From positions 124,001-188,000 of the forward strand of contig NZ_JASHJL010000003.1 of the NCBI RefSeq assembly GCF_030733205.1: a stretch of 64,000 nucleotides of DNA. Direction: 5' to 3'. The translations under genes and the position numbers were made by a program. This document shows, piece by piece, positions 1 through 8,845 of this stretch. The notes beneath the pieces were generated by a model. It worked only from the letters and a program-made list of their open reading frames with translations, was not told the DNA's origin and ran no database searches. The stretch's first letter is position 1. Each line of letters begins with the position of its first letter. The stretch is from Mameliella sp. MMSF_3455 (GTDB taxonomy: Bacteria > Pseudomonadota > Alphaproteobacteria > Rhodobacterales > Rhodobacteraceae).

Positions 1-327
1 AGCTGCTGCAAACTGATCCTGGATGATCGAAGGGTAGAATATCCTGAAAAGGCGGAAATCCCCGAGTTGCTGAAGTTCCTTCGCAAGGAGATCAAGATCA
101 TGCCAGATGGGATTGACGAAAGCGCCAAAGGAGCAAACGAAATCAGAGGTATCCTGACCAGCTTGGGTAATATCGCGCATTCTCTCGCTCCATTGCGGAA
201 CGCATATGGCAAGGGCCACGGCCGCGGCCGCGACTTCAAGGGGCTTCAACCACGCCATGCCCGTCTTGCGATTGGAGCCGCCAGCACATTCGTCGATTTC
301 GTTTTGGATCGCCACCTGACCCAATAG
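1..327 (+). CDS. Abi_C-domain abortive-infection-like protein, 3' fragment (5' end outside window)
   Basis: The reading frame is open from base 1, so only the last 108 residues are visible. They contain the pattern of the abortive-infection C-terminal family (Abi_C): an N-terminal 'SCCK.ILDD' segment, a central helix, then 'LAPLRNAYGKGHG' and 'RHARLAIGAASTFVDFVLD'. In this family the domain ends HEPN-like or otherwise uncharacterised proteins often found near phage-resistance genes; its biochemical activity is not established. The stop is TAG at 325-327. It is transcribed towards the DUF2971 gene (convergent, 175 bp apart). The identity of the missing N-terminus cannot be judged. Confidence 0.7.
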   Translation, partial: SCCKLILDDRRVEYPEKAEIPELLKFLRKEIKIMPDGIDESAKGANEIRGILTSLGNIAHSLAPLRNAYGKGHGRGRDFKGLQPRHARLAIGAASTFVDFVLDRHLTQ

Positions 328-502
328 TAGACCAGAGCAACCACATAAATGTCTGCCCAGATTCACCGTGCAACTAAGCCTCACCCATCCGATCAATTTG
401 CCGAAAGGGGCGGAATCCGGTCTTTCGCTGCCCCGAGGACGAACGATGGTGTGCTGCTGCCTGAACTACAACTATCCGCTCCTTGCTTGCGAGGTTTTTG
501 TT

Positions 503-1258
503 TTAGCTGTTGAAGGTGGGCGCATGCCAATCGGGGGGATCGTAGATTTTGGATCGCTTGATGTCGCCAGTGAAACCAGTGATCTCCCGCAGCCTCTCCT
601 TGTCCGCTAACCAAGTTGTTCGATCCCGGTTAGGATCGGCCATGATCTGCGTAATCATCTCATGTGGATTAACGGCATAACGGTATAACCCTTTGTCATC
701 GTAGAGATTTGCATCACCAAAATAGATCAGTCTCACCTCGCATTCATGCTTGAAAGACCGTCGCTTGAGCAGGAGGCTTTCTGCAAGCCGCGACGCGCTA
801 ATGTATAATCGGCCGCCATTCTGGACGTAGGCCTTTAGTTCTTCTTCGCGCTTATAAAGAACTTTGCCGATAAAGCAGGTGTCCTGCGGCATCTTGGGAT
901 GCTTCTGAACGAGAGCGGACAATAGCTTGCGCGGTGTCGACCGAATCCGAATAAACCGGCGGTTAGGGTCGTTCGCGTAGATGCCCCACATCGCTTCCGA
1001 CAGGTTCTCACGCGACCAACATTGGCCAACAAAATCGTCCCGGAACCCGAATTCGAAGGGTTCATTGTTCAGGATACCTCCAAGCTTGAGTTGGAAATTT
1101 TCAAACTTATCCTTCCATTTGTGGACCTGACTTAGAACATTCTCCCGGTTGGTAAAAATACTGATGACATATTCTTCAGGCATAATTCTGTAGACATGCT
1201 GATCAAGCTCGTCTTCTGATAAATTGAGCACACAACCTTCCGTCGTCGCAGGTCCCAT
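503..1258 (-). CDS. DUF2971 domain protein
   Basis: 251 residues. The sequence has the layout of DUF2971 proteins: an 'MWGIYANDPNRRFIRIR' segment (W-x-x-Y-A in this family) in the middle and a later 'KHECEVRLIYFGD' segment with the conserved E-x-R-L. The biochemical function of DUF2971 is unknown. I chose the ATG at 1256-1258 because a GGGGGAGAA Shine-Dalgarno lies just upstream; the frame extends 16 codons further but that extension overlaps the upstream gene. It starts 4 bp after the stop of the Cys-His-Asp protein gene, so the two are almost certainly co-transcribed and translationally coupled. Confidence 0.7.
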   Translation of the reverse strand: MGPATTEGCVLNLSEDELDQHVYRIMPEEYVISIFTNRENVLSQVHKWKDKFENFQLKLGGILNNEPFEFGFRDDFVGQCWSRENLSEAMWGIYANDPNRRFIRIRSTPRKLLSALVQKHPKMPQDTCFIGKVLYKREEELKAYVQNGGRLYISASRLAESLLLKRRSFKHECEVRLIYFGDANLYDDKGLYRYAVNPHEMITQIMADPNRDRTTWLADKERLREITGFTGDIKRSKIYDPPDWHAPTFNS

Positions 1259-1262
1259 GAGA

Positions 1263-2135
1263 TTAATTCTCCCCCAGCACAATATGTTCTGAAAAGGCCG
1301 GCGCAATATAATCGTTCCAAACTTGAGCCCCTGTCAGTCGGTCGCCAGCGCCGTTTATCTCCTCAAGCACCACGTCGCTAATCCGCACACCTGCGGGCAC
1401 ATATCGAAGTTTCAATTCTTCAATTCTAACCTCTCGGCTGGGGAAATTACGGCTGAATTCCTTGAGCTGTGGGACGAGCCGGTGGTGAAGCTGCATGTCG
1501 ATCCGCCCCTCTCTTTGGGCATAGGACGCTCGCAATTCGGCGCCGACGACGTCATCAATTGTTGGCCTGGTCAGAGACGTATTCTCAACCGCGACGATCG
1601 ACGGCGTATATGTGTTCATTGCGTCGCCCGGCGGATTCTGAAGCCGGATAGTAGGGTCAACAATTTCGAACGGCGGAGCGACAACCCAGGCATGTCCAAG
1701 TTCAGCACCAGCGAAGTCTGGGGTGTCGCACATGCACTGGCCTCGCCAGAGATTCTCGAACTCAACCTCCATGATCATTGAGCCCTTGAGGCCGAAGCTC
1801 CAGACCCCAAGCCGGTCGAGGATACGCTGCATCATCGACGAAGCATGAACACAACTACGATGCATATTTTCGCGTTCGAATAACTCTGCGAGGAATTCCG
1901 CTAATCGCGGAACGATTTCGCGGGCTCGTTCATCATATTCAGCCGTGCGCGGACGCGATTTCACCCATATCGCATACTGGTCTAAGAATTCACCGTTGCT
2001 ACGTTCCTCGGCCAAGAATGCCGGCTGGTCGTAGAAGCCAAACTGTGCTGTATCAATCCCAAGCCGACGCAACCTTTGATCCACCGTTGCATATTCCAGC
2101 TTTCGGGCAGCCGCCCGTCGTTTTGCCTCGCCCAA
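1263..2135 (-). CDS. Putative transglutaminase/papain-fold protein of unknown function
   Basis: 290 residues. From the chosen start I see a candidate catalytic triad: Cys95 in 'HRSCVHASSMMQRILDRLG', His148 in 'LGHAWVVAPP' and Asp160 in 'FEIVDPTIRL'. The order C...H...D with 'HAW' and 'VDPT' is typical of transglutaminase-like or NlpC/papain-like cysteine enzymes. The start is probably the TTG at 2133-2135, which gives an N-terminus MGEAKRR and has an AAGGGGAG ribosome site 6-7 bp upstream; a further upstream TTG at 2165 is possible. First gene of a two-gene unit with the DUF2971 gene. Whether it cuts, crosslinks or deamidates anything is unknown. Confidence 0.55.
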   Translation of the reverse strand: MGEAKRRAAARKLEYATVDQRLRRLGIDTAQFGFYDQPAFLAEERSNGEFLDQYAIWVKSRPRTAEYDERAREIVPRLAEFLAELFERENMHRSCVHASSMMQRILDRLGVWSFGLKGSMIMEVEFENLWRGQCMCDTPDFAGAELGHAWVVAPPFEIVDPTIRLQNPPGDAMNTYTPSIVAVENTSLTRPTIDDVVGAELRASYAQREGRIDMQLHHRLVPQLKEFSRNFPSREVRIEELKLRYVPAGVRISDVVLEEINGAGDRLTGAQVWNDYIAPAFSEHIVLGEN

Positions 2136-2602
2136 AGTCCGCTCCCCTTGGTCAGTGTTTCGCAACTAACATCTCCCGTCCCTACGTCAATATTACTCGA
2201 TTGCCAAACGGCGCATTGAATGAAAGGTCGACCGCTTACTGTGGTGACTTAGGTCGGCCACGGTAGGAGGGCGGCGACGTCGGACATGGGCCAGATCGGG
2301 CTCAAACCGGTAATTCGTTGAAGGCCTCACTAAGGTCGGCTTCGGGCCGTTCGCTAAGCTTTGGCAGTTCAGGCGCAAAGCTGCCATTCGTTGAAAGTAT
2401 CCCGAGTATAGCTCTGGGCCGAGAGGATACGGGCAGCCGCCGTCGCCCAATCGACCAAAGCAGACTCAATCACTCAACTTTCACTTCATGTCAGCGCGCT
2501 GCTTTTCTCCCAACCCGATCCTGGAAGAGATGGACAGGTTCCCTGAGACGAGCCCGACGATCTTGTCCTACCCCTGATGCGAGGTCCGCCCCGACCCGAG
2601 CC
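2136..2602. other. Non-coding stretch between two minus-strand genes
   Basis: 467 bp between the end of the STAND gene and the start of the Cys-His-Asp gene. Short open frames occur on both strands, but none has protein-like composition or a ribosome site. It must hold the promoter of the two-gene unit, but I cannot pick a convincing -35/-10 pair. No strong terminator was recognised. Confidence 0.5.
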
Positions 2603-5600
2603 TCAGCTCGGCTTGCGAGGGACGGAAGCGACCGCCTGGGCTTCGGCTGCCGCTGCGACGCGTTGCTCCAGATCATGCGCCTCGGCGACACCAACCGCCA
2701 CCAGCCGGCCCAACACCCGATCGATCCGCGTGCGCGCCGGGTGGCCAGGTTCGAGCAATCCCGGATCTTCGCCAACACACGCTTCAAACCATTGCATAAC
2801 GCGGCCGCCGACGCCCGCCGCGATCCACAGATCCGGTGACGTCGTGCGACCGAACCAAGCGTCGACTGCGTCCAACAGAAAACCAAGATGGCGCGAACGC
2901 GGCGCGACCAGCAGCAGGTTCATCGTGCAGCGCGCGACGAACACCGTTGGTCCCCCGGGCAACATCGGGCGGAGTATAGGTAGAAATGGATCAACCCGGT
3001 CGAACACGGTTGGCACCAGATAGCTGTGCGTCCCGGTGATCGGCCCATAGGTATTGAACAGCATTTGCCCGATGACGCCACCGCTATTCAGGCCGATCCG
3101 AGCTTCGCCTGGGTCGAGGATGCTCCGCCACCGGCTGAGCTTCATCAGCCGCGTGACGAGCTTTTCTCGTAGCGCCACTGGCCGTTCCGGCGCGCGGCTG
3201 GTGTGGTTGAAGTAGAGCACGTCAGCGGCGTGCTGGACCGTCTGCGCGACCTCGGCAAAAGGCGCGTCGGGCAGGTCGGTCACGAACGGCAGATCGGCGG
3301 CGAATGCCGCATCGTCTCCGTCGAGCAGCCGCTCGGCATACAACGCGTAATATTGCAAATTCCAGTCGGTAGGCTCGCGGCTGATCTCGGCGTCGGCCGC
3401 TTGGCCCAACCCATTCATGCGGCCTGTCCATTCAGCATAAGCCGAGACGATCTCCTGCCGCCAGCCGATGGCGTTCGCGGGCGCCAACTGTATGATTGCC
3501 AGCCAATGGGCCCCCGCCTGGTGATCGGCGTGAAGGATCGTTGGCGGAACGTCGATCGCCGTCTCCAGCGCGTCGTCGACATCGAACTCTTCAGGTGTGA
3601 CTGATCCCGGCACCCGCATCCGGCTGGCCCGGCGCAGATTCGGTCCCTCCTCGGGCCAAGCGGGCCAGTTCGGTTCAGCGCCGCCATCAAGCCAGGCCAG
3701 TTCGGCTGTCACCGCCGCGTCGGTCCCGGCGGCACGCTCCGCTTCGAACGCCGCCTTCGCCGCCTCGTCTTCCGGTTTGTGGCTTTTCCAACGCCACGTC
3801 ATGCTGGAAAAGGCCGCCCGCATCATCGCTTTGAAAAGACGCGGTTCGATCTCCAAGATGCGTGGGACAGCCGCCGCTACCGCGGGGGCTGCCGCCCGAT
3901 CCTTGCGTGTCGCAAGCGCGACCAGCGCATCGCGATCCGCGGTTTTACTCAGCCGGGCCCAGAGATGGATCAGTGCAAGGATCGCAATCGCCGGGCGGTT
4001 GTAGCGCAGGGTCTCGCGAGACCCGCTGCCTCGATCGGATTTCTCCTCAAGCGTGATCCCGATAACTTCCCGCACCCAGGCTTCATGTGCTGCCAGCAGC
4101 CCATCGTCGCCGTCACGCGCGACGAGCAGCGCCGTCGTGATCAGCCGCGTTGCGCGCGACTTGAGCGCGTCAGTATCGCTGCCATCGGGCACGTCGCCCT
4201 CGGCATAGGCGACTGCGTCGCGTGCGGTTTCGGCCGTAGCATACGTCCCACCGTCGACCGCCATCGAAATGCGCGCTTCCATCCCGCTCGCCTGAACCGA
4301 CACATCCCGTTTGGCTTCGAGCGCCGCGAAATGCGCGGCTTCGTCTGGGGGCGACCGATATTCGAGATTGCCGTCCTCCCGCTCGAACCAGTTCGCCAGA
4401 GTGAGGACGTTAAGCGCATAGCGGCCGGCGAACTCAGGTGCGCTCAAAGTCGCGTGCGCGGCGTAAGGTTCGAGCGTCTCGACCGCCGTAGCGAGCGCTG
4501 CTCGCAACCCGTTGCCGACTGGCTCGTCGGCCAGAAAATTCGGCAAGATGTCGATCAGCGAATAGCCGCGCGAGGGTCTTGCCTTCAGATCGGCCAAACG
4601 CACCGGACCCTTCGGCTCATCCTTCAGTCCCAGCGTATCACGCCCTGCCTCCATCTGGTCATGAATCTGCCGGGTGCGATCTTCGGCAAGGAGCTGCGGG
4701 CTCGCGAGGAACGGCGCGAGCGCTACACGCGCGACGCTGCCGTGCGACAACAACACGTCGATCGCGATGAGGAGATAGGCAGCCGCGCTGCCCTCTGGGC
4801 CCAATATATCGGCGAGCACGTCCTCGACCGGATCGCCGTCATCGAGCCGCTTCTGGCTCCACGCCTCGAGCGCGAGTAGCCCGGAAGCGACCGCATATTC
4901 GTTGCCACGGCCTCGCGACCATTCATAGGTCCAACTCCAGGGGAATAGGCGCGGCCCCTCGCCAAAGTCGACGGTGATGACGTCTTCGCCTGGCTCGCGC
5001 CCATCGGTGTGAAAAGCTATCGCTTCATCGACCAGCCCCCGGATTAACGCCAGGCCTTCGGTCGGCGCCGCGTTTAGCAAGTCGAGAAACGGCGGCTGCG
5101 CGGGCGAGGGCGGCAGATAGTCGCTATCAGCAAAGCTAAAGGCGTCCCGCATCGCGCTGTCCCTTCGAGTCCGCCCACGAGTATTCTCGATCAAGCTCGC
5201 TTGAACCATCACCGCCAGTTCGGCTGGCGCGACGGGAGCGATCACGCTCGAGAACTGGCGCAATTCCTCGATCTTGTGATGGTCGCCGTCGCCCGTGATT
5301 GCGGTGAGATAGGCCTTGAGGGCATCGGGCGCGAAGGACCCGAGCAGCATCGCCATTTGCCGGAGCTTTTTGATCGTCTGCCGCGCATCGCCTGACCAGC
5401 GCGCGCGTCCCTCAATCCCGGGGATCGTGACCGGCATGTCGCGCAGATCGAGCTGGCATAGCCAGTCGAACAGTAGCCGGGCCGTTCGCTCGGCAAGCGA
5501 CGGGAGCATCTTGAGGAAGAAGATTTGTATCTCGACCAGCTCGACCACGGCGTCGATCGCCGACATTGGCACCTCGGCGGCGTGATCAAGTATCCAGCGC

Positions 5601-7762
5601 AGCACCAGGACCGACGATCCCGTCACGTCGGTTCGAAACGAGCGCGGGAGGTTGATCTCCGATCCATCGGGCAATGTGATGATGTCGGCTGCCGCCTGCG
5701 TCTCGACCGCGACGAAAGTAGTTGACAGCTCGGTCAAGAGTGCCCCGCCCTCTGCGAGCAGCGAGGCGCTCGACTTTTCAAGCAGATCGGTCGCGACTTC
5801 GGACCTGACCAGGGTGAGGATCGCTTGTCGGCGCCAAGAGCCGTGCGCGCTCGGAGGCGACAGGTGCTCGAGCAGATCGTGCCAGGCACTTGCATCCTCG
5901 CCGGTCTCGAGCACGAGCCGCGCGGCGATCTCGATACCGCGGGCGACGCGCGGCGACACGGGCCCGCCCAGGTCGAACACTGCCAGGCGGGACGGGTCTT
6001 CGGCGAGGTAATTCCCGATCGCCCAGTCGCGCAGCACGTCGTGATTGAAATCGAGTCGGTCGGGCCGGACCTCGCGGAGCGACTGAGCACCGAGCAGATG
6101 GTTTCGCGCGGACGAATCCTCGTCGAGATCGATTCCGGCGTCGCCCTTGAGGGCGGCAGTCGCCAGTGCTCTGAGGATTCGCTGCGCTGCCCGCACTTCG
6201 GCCGTCGGCGCGCCATCGGCGCCGATCCACCAAAGCTGCGCAAGCCCGGCCTCAGTTCGGACCGACGCGGCGCTCGGTTCGCGGAGCAGTCGCGACAAAC
6301 GGTAGAGGTTGCGCGCGAGTTGCGCTGCGGGATGGCCGGCATTGAGCAGCATCCGTAGCTCGGGCGCCTGATCGGTCAGGATCGCGACTTCTTCGTCCGA
6401 CAGCGCTCCGACCTTGACCTCGTGCATACCGCCCAGTGCGGTCGAGATCTGGTCGTCGAGCCATGGGATGGCGTCGCTGGCGCCGGTCTGCCGCGCGGTT
6501 GCGATCACAGTGAAGCCGGGTATGGCGCCGGCGGCCCGCAGCAGCTCGCTGATCGTGCGCTGTCGCCCCGCATCATCGACCATGTCGATGCCGTCAATGA
6601 AGAGGTAAGCGCCACCGCTCGCCGCCAGATCGGTCAGGAAGGCATCCGCCGATCCGGGAATGCCGAGGGCGTTCGCCAAATACAACCAGCCATTAGGGGG
6701 CGTCGCCTCACGGTCGAGAACGATGATCGGGGCATTTGCGGCAACGCGCTCGGCATAGTGGCGAAGCACCCAGGATTTGCCGACGCCGGTATCGCCGCGC
6801 ACGACGATGAAGCGCTGCGTCTCTACCGCATCGTCGAGCGCTGCGACCGCGGCCAGCCGCGGCAGCGTGACGCCTGCGACGTTCGTCCCGATAGGCGAGA
6901 GCGTGTTTTGCGCGAGCTCGGCGAGCCGCGCCCGGGCCGGGCCGTATTCGCGTTCGCCGGCAAGCTTGAAATCGGCCTCGGCGAGGTTGGCTTTGAGTGC
7001 AGCGGTATCGATCTCGCCGCCCCGCGTGCCGGTCTGGATCGAGAGATCGACGAGGCGGCTCCACAGTGCCTCGGCGCGTGCGATCTGCTCGTCCGCCAGC
7101 GCCATCCGCGCGAGCGCCAAGCCGTAGGTGCGAGCGATCGGCGCGCTTGCCTCGAAATCAAATTCGAGGATCAGTATCCGGCGCAGCAGCCGCCAGATCG
7201 TCTCGTTTTCGTCGGTGACGCCGCCCGCGACAAGATGCTCGCGCGTCGTCTCGACGAACTTGCGCATGTCATCGTTCGCCACGCCCGTGGCCTTCAGACG
7301 GGTGAAAAACTCGTCCGCTGTGGCCGCGCTGCGCGCCCAGCCCAGCACGTCTTGATATGCACCCGATATCTTGCGGCTGGTCCGCTGCGTGGCAATACCG
7401 AACAGATGGCGCTCCGCCGGGACGTCCCCAATGGTGCTGCTGGCAATCTGTAGTGCGACATCCTTGTAGACCGGGTCCTTCGGCGAGAACTGGATATCGC
7501 GCTTCGACTGGATTTCGAGTAGCGTATCACCGCTGGCGCCGACGCCCGTGATGATGAGGTCGTCGAGCTTGAACCCCTGCTCGACGCCTTGGAAGCGCAC
7601 GCCCGTGACGCGCGCGGACGGCAGCCCCGGCGCCCGGTTGCAGGTCAGAAGCGCAAGCAGATACAACGCTCCGAGCTCGCCCTCAATATAGGCGCCTGCC
7701 GCGCCGCGCGATGCCGGGCTTGAGCCAGGTTCAGTGTCGGAGGTATTTTCTACTTTCGCCAT
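2603..7762 (-). CDS. Large STAND-type NTPase with N-terminal DUF4297/Cap4-like nuclease domain (Avs-like defence candidate)
   Basis: 1719 residues. Residues about 15-110 look like the DUF4297/Cap4 PD-(D/E)xK nuclease fold: 'GAYIEGELGALYLLALL', then an acidic 'KLDDLIITG' (Asp67/68) and 'LLEIQSKRD' (Glu83-x-Gln-x-Lys87). A P-loop NTPase follows, with Walker A GDTGVGKS near 323-330, Walker B 'YLFIDGIDM' near 386-394, and a downstream 'VIATARQ' sensor-like strand, the order of STAND ATPases. The remaining 1200 residues are Ala/Leu/Glu-rich and apparently helical, as expected for a sensor made of helical repeats. This nuclease-NTPase-long helical sensor layout matches antiviral STAND (Avs) proteins, but I cannot assign a type. 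The frame opens with a TTG; I chose the ATG at 7760-7762, five codons in. It stands alone in the cargo. Confidence 0.7.
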   Translation of the reverse strand: MAKVENTSDTEPGSSPASRGAAGAYIEGELGALYLLALLTCNRAPGLPSARVTGVRFQGVEQGFKLDDLIITGVGASGDTLLEIQSKRDIQFSPKDPVYKDVALQIASSTIGDVPAERHLFGIATQRTSRKISGAYQDVLGWARSAATADEFFTRLKATGVANDDMRKFVETTREHLVAGGVTDENETIWRLLRRILILEFDFEASAPIARTYGLALARMALADEQIARAEALWSRLVDLSIQTGTRGGEIDTAALKANLAEADFKLAGEREYGPARARLAELAQNTLSPIGTNVAGVTLPRLAAVAALDDAVETQRFIVVRGDTGVGKSWVLRHYAERVAANAPIIVLDREATPPNGWLYLANALGIPGSADAFLTDLAASGGAYLFIDGIDMVDDAGRQRTISELLRAAGAIPGFTVIATARQTGASDAIPWLDDQISTALGGMHEVKVGALSDEEVAILTDQAPELRMLLNAGHPAAQLARNLYRLSRLLREPSAASVRTEAGLAQLWWIGADGAPTAEVRAAQRILRALATAALKGDAGIDLDEDSSARNHLLGAQSLREVRPDRLDFNHDVLRDWAIGNYLAEDPSRLAVFDLGGPVSPRVARGIEIAARLVLETGEDASAWHDLLEHLSPPSAHGSWRRQAILTLVRSEVATDLLEKSSASLLAEGGALLTELSTTFVAVETQAAADIITLPDGSEINLPRSFRTDVTGSSVLVLRWILDHAAEVPMSAIDAVVELVEIQIFFLKMLPSLAERTARLLFDWLCQLDLRDMPVTIPGIEGRARWSGDARQTIKKLRQMAMLLGSFAPDALKAYLTAITGDGDHHKIEELRQFSSVIAPVAPAELAVMVQASLIENTRGRTRRDSAMRDAFSFADSDYLPPSPAQPPFLDLLNAAPTEGLALIRGLVDEAIAFHTDGREPGEDVITVDFGEGPRLFPWSWTYEWSRGRGNEYAVASGLLALEAWSQKRLDDGDPVEDVLADILGPEGSAAAYLLIAIDVLLSHGSVARVALAPFLASPQLLAEDRTRQIHDQMEAGRDTLGLKDEPKGPVRLADLKARPSRGYSLIDILPNFLADEPVGNGLRAALATAVETLEPYAAHATLSAPEFAGRYALNVLTLANWFEREDGNLEYRSPPDEAAHFAALEAKRDVSVQASGMEARISMAVDGGTYATAETARDAVAYAEGDVPDGSDTDALKSRATRLITTALLVARDGDDGLLAAHEAWVREVIGITLEEKSDRGSGSRETLRYNRPAIAILALIHLWARLSKTADRDALVALATRKDRAAAPAVAAAVPRILEIEPRLFKAMMRAAFSSMTWRWKSHKPEDEAAKAAFEAERAAGTDAAVTAELAWLDGGAEPNWPAWPEEGPNLRRASRMRVPGSVTPEEFDVDDALETAIDVPPTILHADHQAGAHWLAIIQLAPANAIGWRQEIVSAYAEWTGRMNGLGQAADAEISREPTDWNLQYYALYAERLLDGDDAAFAADLPFVTDLPDAPFAEVAQTVQHAADVLYFNHTSRAPERPVALREKLVTRLMKLSRWRSILDPGEARIGLNSGGVIGQMLFNTYGPITGTHSYLVPTVFDRVDPFLPILRPMLPGGPTVFVARCTMNLLLVAPRSRHLGFLLDAVDAWFGRTTSPDLWIAAGVGGRVMQWFEACVGEDPGLLEPGHPARTRIDRVLGRLVAVGVAEAHDLEQRVAAAAEAQAVASVPRKPS

Positions 7763-7990
7763 TACATTGATGTGCAAACGATCGCACGCGTGGTCAAGCG
7801 AAACGGGCGTCCGCGGGGACTTAATTGAATTGATGCGGACCGATTTCTGATTTGCCGTCCTTCTATCTCAATTCATGCTGGCGCGACCAGGCGTCGTCAA
7901 CTTCGATGTTCTTACACCCAAAGTGGCGCTGCCAATAGCAGTCGGTGACCGGGCTGGTTCGAAGCTGATGTCGATCTCTTATGCCTTCGT

Positions 7991-8386
7991 TCAGGAATCA
8001 TGAGGGGAATGGGGGTCTTCGACGCTTAGATCGATATCCGCTGGGATGCGTCCCCTCGCCTTCGCAAAAGCATCTCCGAATGCATCTTCGCTATCGATTT
8101 CTTTGTCCGAGATAAGAAGTGCCAGATGACCCCCGCATGCATCAACGTAGCGCTCGATCGACTGGAGGCTCGGCACCGGCCCGGTCAGGGCTTCCAACCT
8201 TGCAATCATGGATTGCGTCATTCCTGCCGCCGCAGCCACTTCATCCTGGGTCAGTCCCCTTGCATCTCGCAGAGCGCGTAGCCTGACGGCAATCCCGCGC
8301 TTGCGGGCGTTCTTGGCTTGATGCTCCGCGAGCTTTGGATGCGCACGCTGAAGCGCGTTTCGGAGGGATCTGTGACTCTCAACCAT
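7991..8386 (-). CDS. XRE-family HTH regulator, HigA-like, no visible toxin partner
   Basis: 131 residues from the chosen start. A classic XRE helix-turn-helix covers about residues 30-85: 'IAVRLRALRDARGLTQDEVA' then 'MTQSMIARLEAL' and 'PSLQSIERYVDACGG', followed by 'HLALLISD' as in HigA-type antitoxins. I favour the ATG at 8384-8386 because GGAG lies 9 bp upstream; the ATG at 8401 is an alternative. A perfect 16-bp palindrome sits 30 bp upstream, as expected for autoregulation. HigA antitoxins normally follow a HigB toxin gene, but no toxin-like frame exists upstream or downstream, so it may be a stand-alone controller of nearby cargo. Confidence 0.75.
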   Translation of the reverse strand: MVESHRSLRNALQRAHPKLAEHQAKNARKRGIAVRLRALRDARGLTQDEVAAAAGMTQSMIARLEALTGPVPSLQSIERYVDACGGHLALLISDKEIDSEDAFGDAFAKARGRIPADIDLSVEDPHSPHDS

Positions 8387-8415
8387 GATCAGGAACTCCA
8401 TCTTGGAGCCGTAGT

Positions 8416-8431
8416 ATAGCACACTTGCTAT
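8416..8431. promoter_or_regulatory. Palindromic operator candidate upstream of XRE gene
   Basis: ATAGCA-CACT-TGCTAT, a perfect inverted repeat with 6-bp arms and a 4-bp spacer. It lies 30 bp upstream of the chosen start (15 bp upstream of the alternative ATG at 8401). The position and symmetry fit an autoregulatory site for the XRE protein. This is inference from position; no binding motif is known to me for this protein. Confidence 0.45.
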
Positions 8432-8845
8432 GCTCTTCGGAGGGGCATGATGCTGACACTGACTACTGGATGTTGCGAGCATCACTTCAGCATGGAGCAG
8501 CTGCGCCGCCAGGGGTTGCCGCTCCGGGCGGCCTCAAAGCGCAAAGTATTCCCTGATTTCAGCCGACGGCACGCCCCTCTAAGCGAATCGCCTCGGGTCT
8601 CCTTCACTGAACGCTCATTTCTTCGAATAGACCTATAGGGCTAAATTTTGTGTTCAAACTTGGGCAACCACCAAACGGAAACTTCCCGAGATCCCTGCCT
8701 TCTCGTCAACGTGCAGAAAAAAGATCCAATTAAATACAGCTACTTGTGATTTTTTCGGGCGGCAAACGGCTGGCGGATTTTTCGTCGCCACGGGGTCGCC
8801 CCACTATTCTCGCAGACAATAATGGCCCCAAAAAAGGTCTAAAGG
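8432..8845. other. Non-coding stretch between XRE gene and tnsA
   Basis: 414 bp between divergent genes, so it holds the tnsABC-tniQ promoter. I see no protein-like frame. An AAAGG ribosome site precedes the tnsA ATG. A GCCC-N9-CGCA stretch at about 8798-8814 faintly resembles the reverse complement of the right-end repeats, but only one copy is present and the match is partial, so I do not call a transposon end here. Confidence 0.4.

Noticed and set aside
2193-2839. Short frames on both strands between the STAND gene and the Cys-His-Asp gene
   Set aside because: Low-complexity arginine-rich translations, no ribosome site, and one overlaps the STAND gene's coding end.
8447-8638. 63-codon frame that could have been a HigB toxin partner for the XRE gene
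   Set aside because: No RelE/HigB-like motifs, wrong composition, and no ribosome site.
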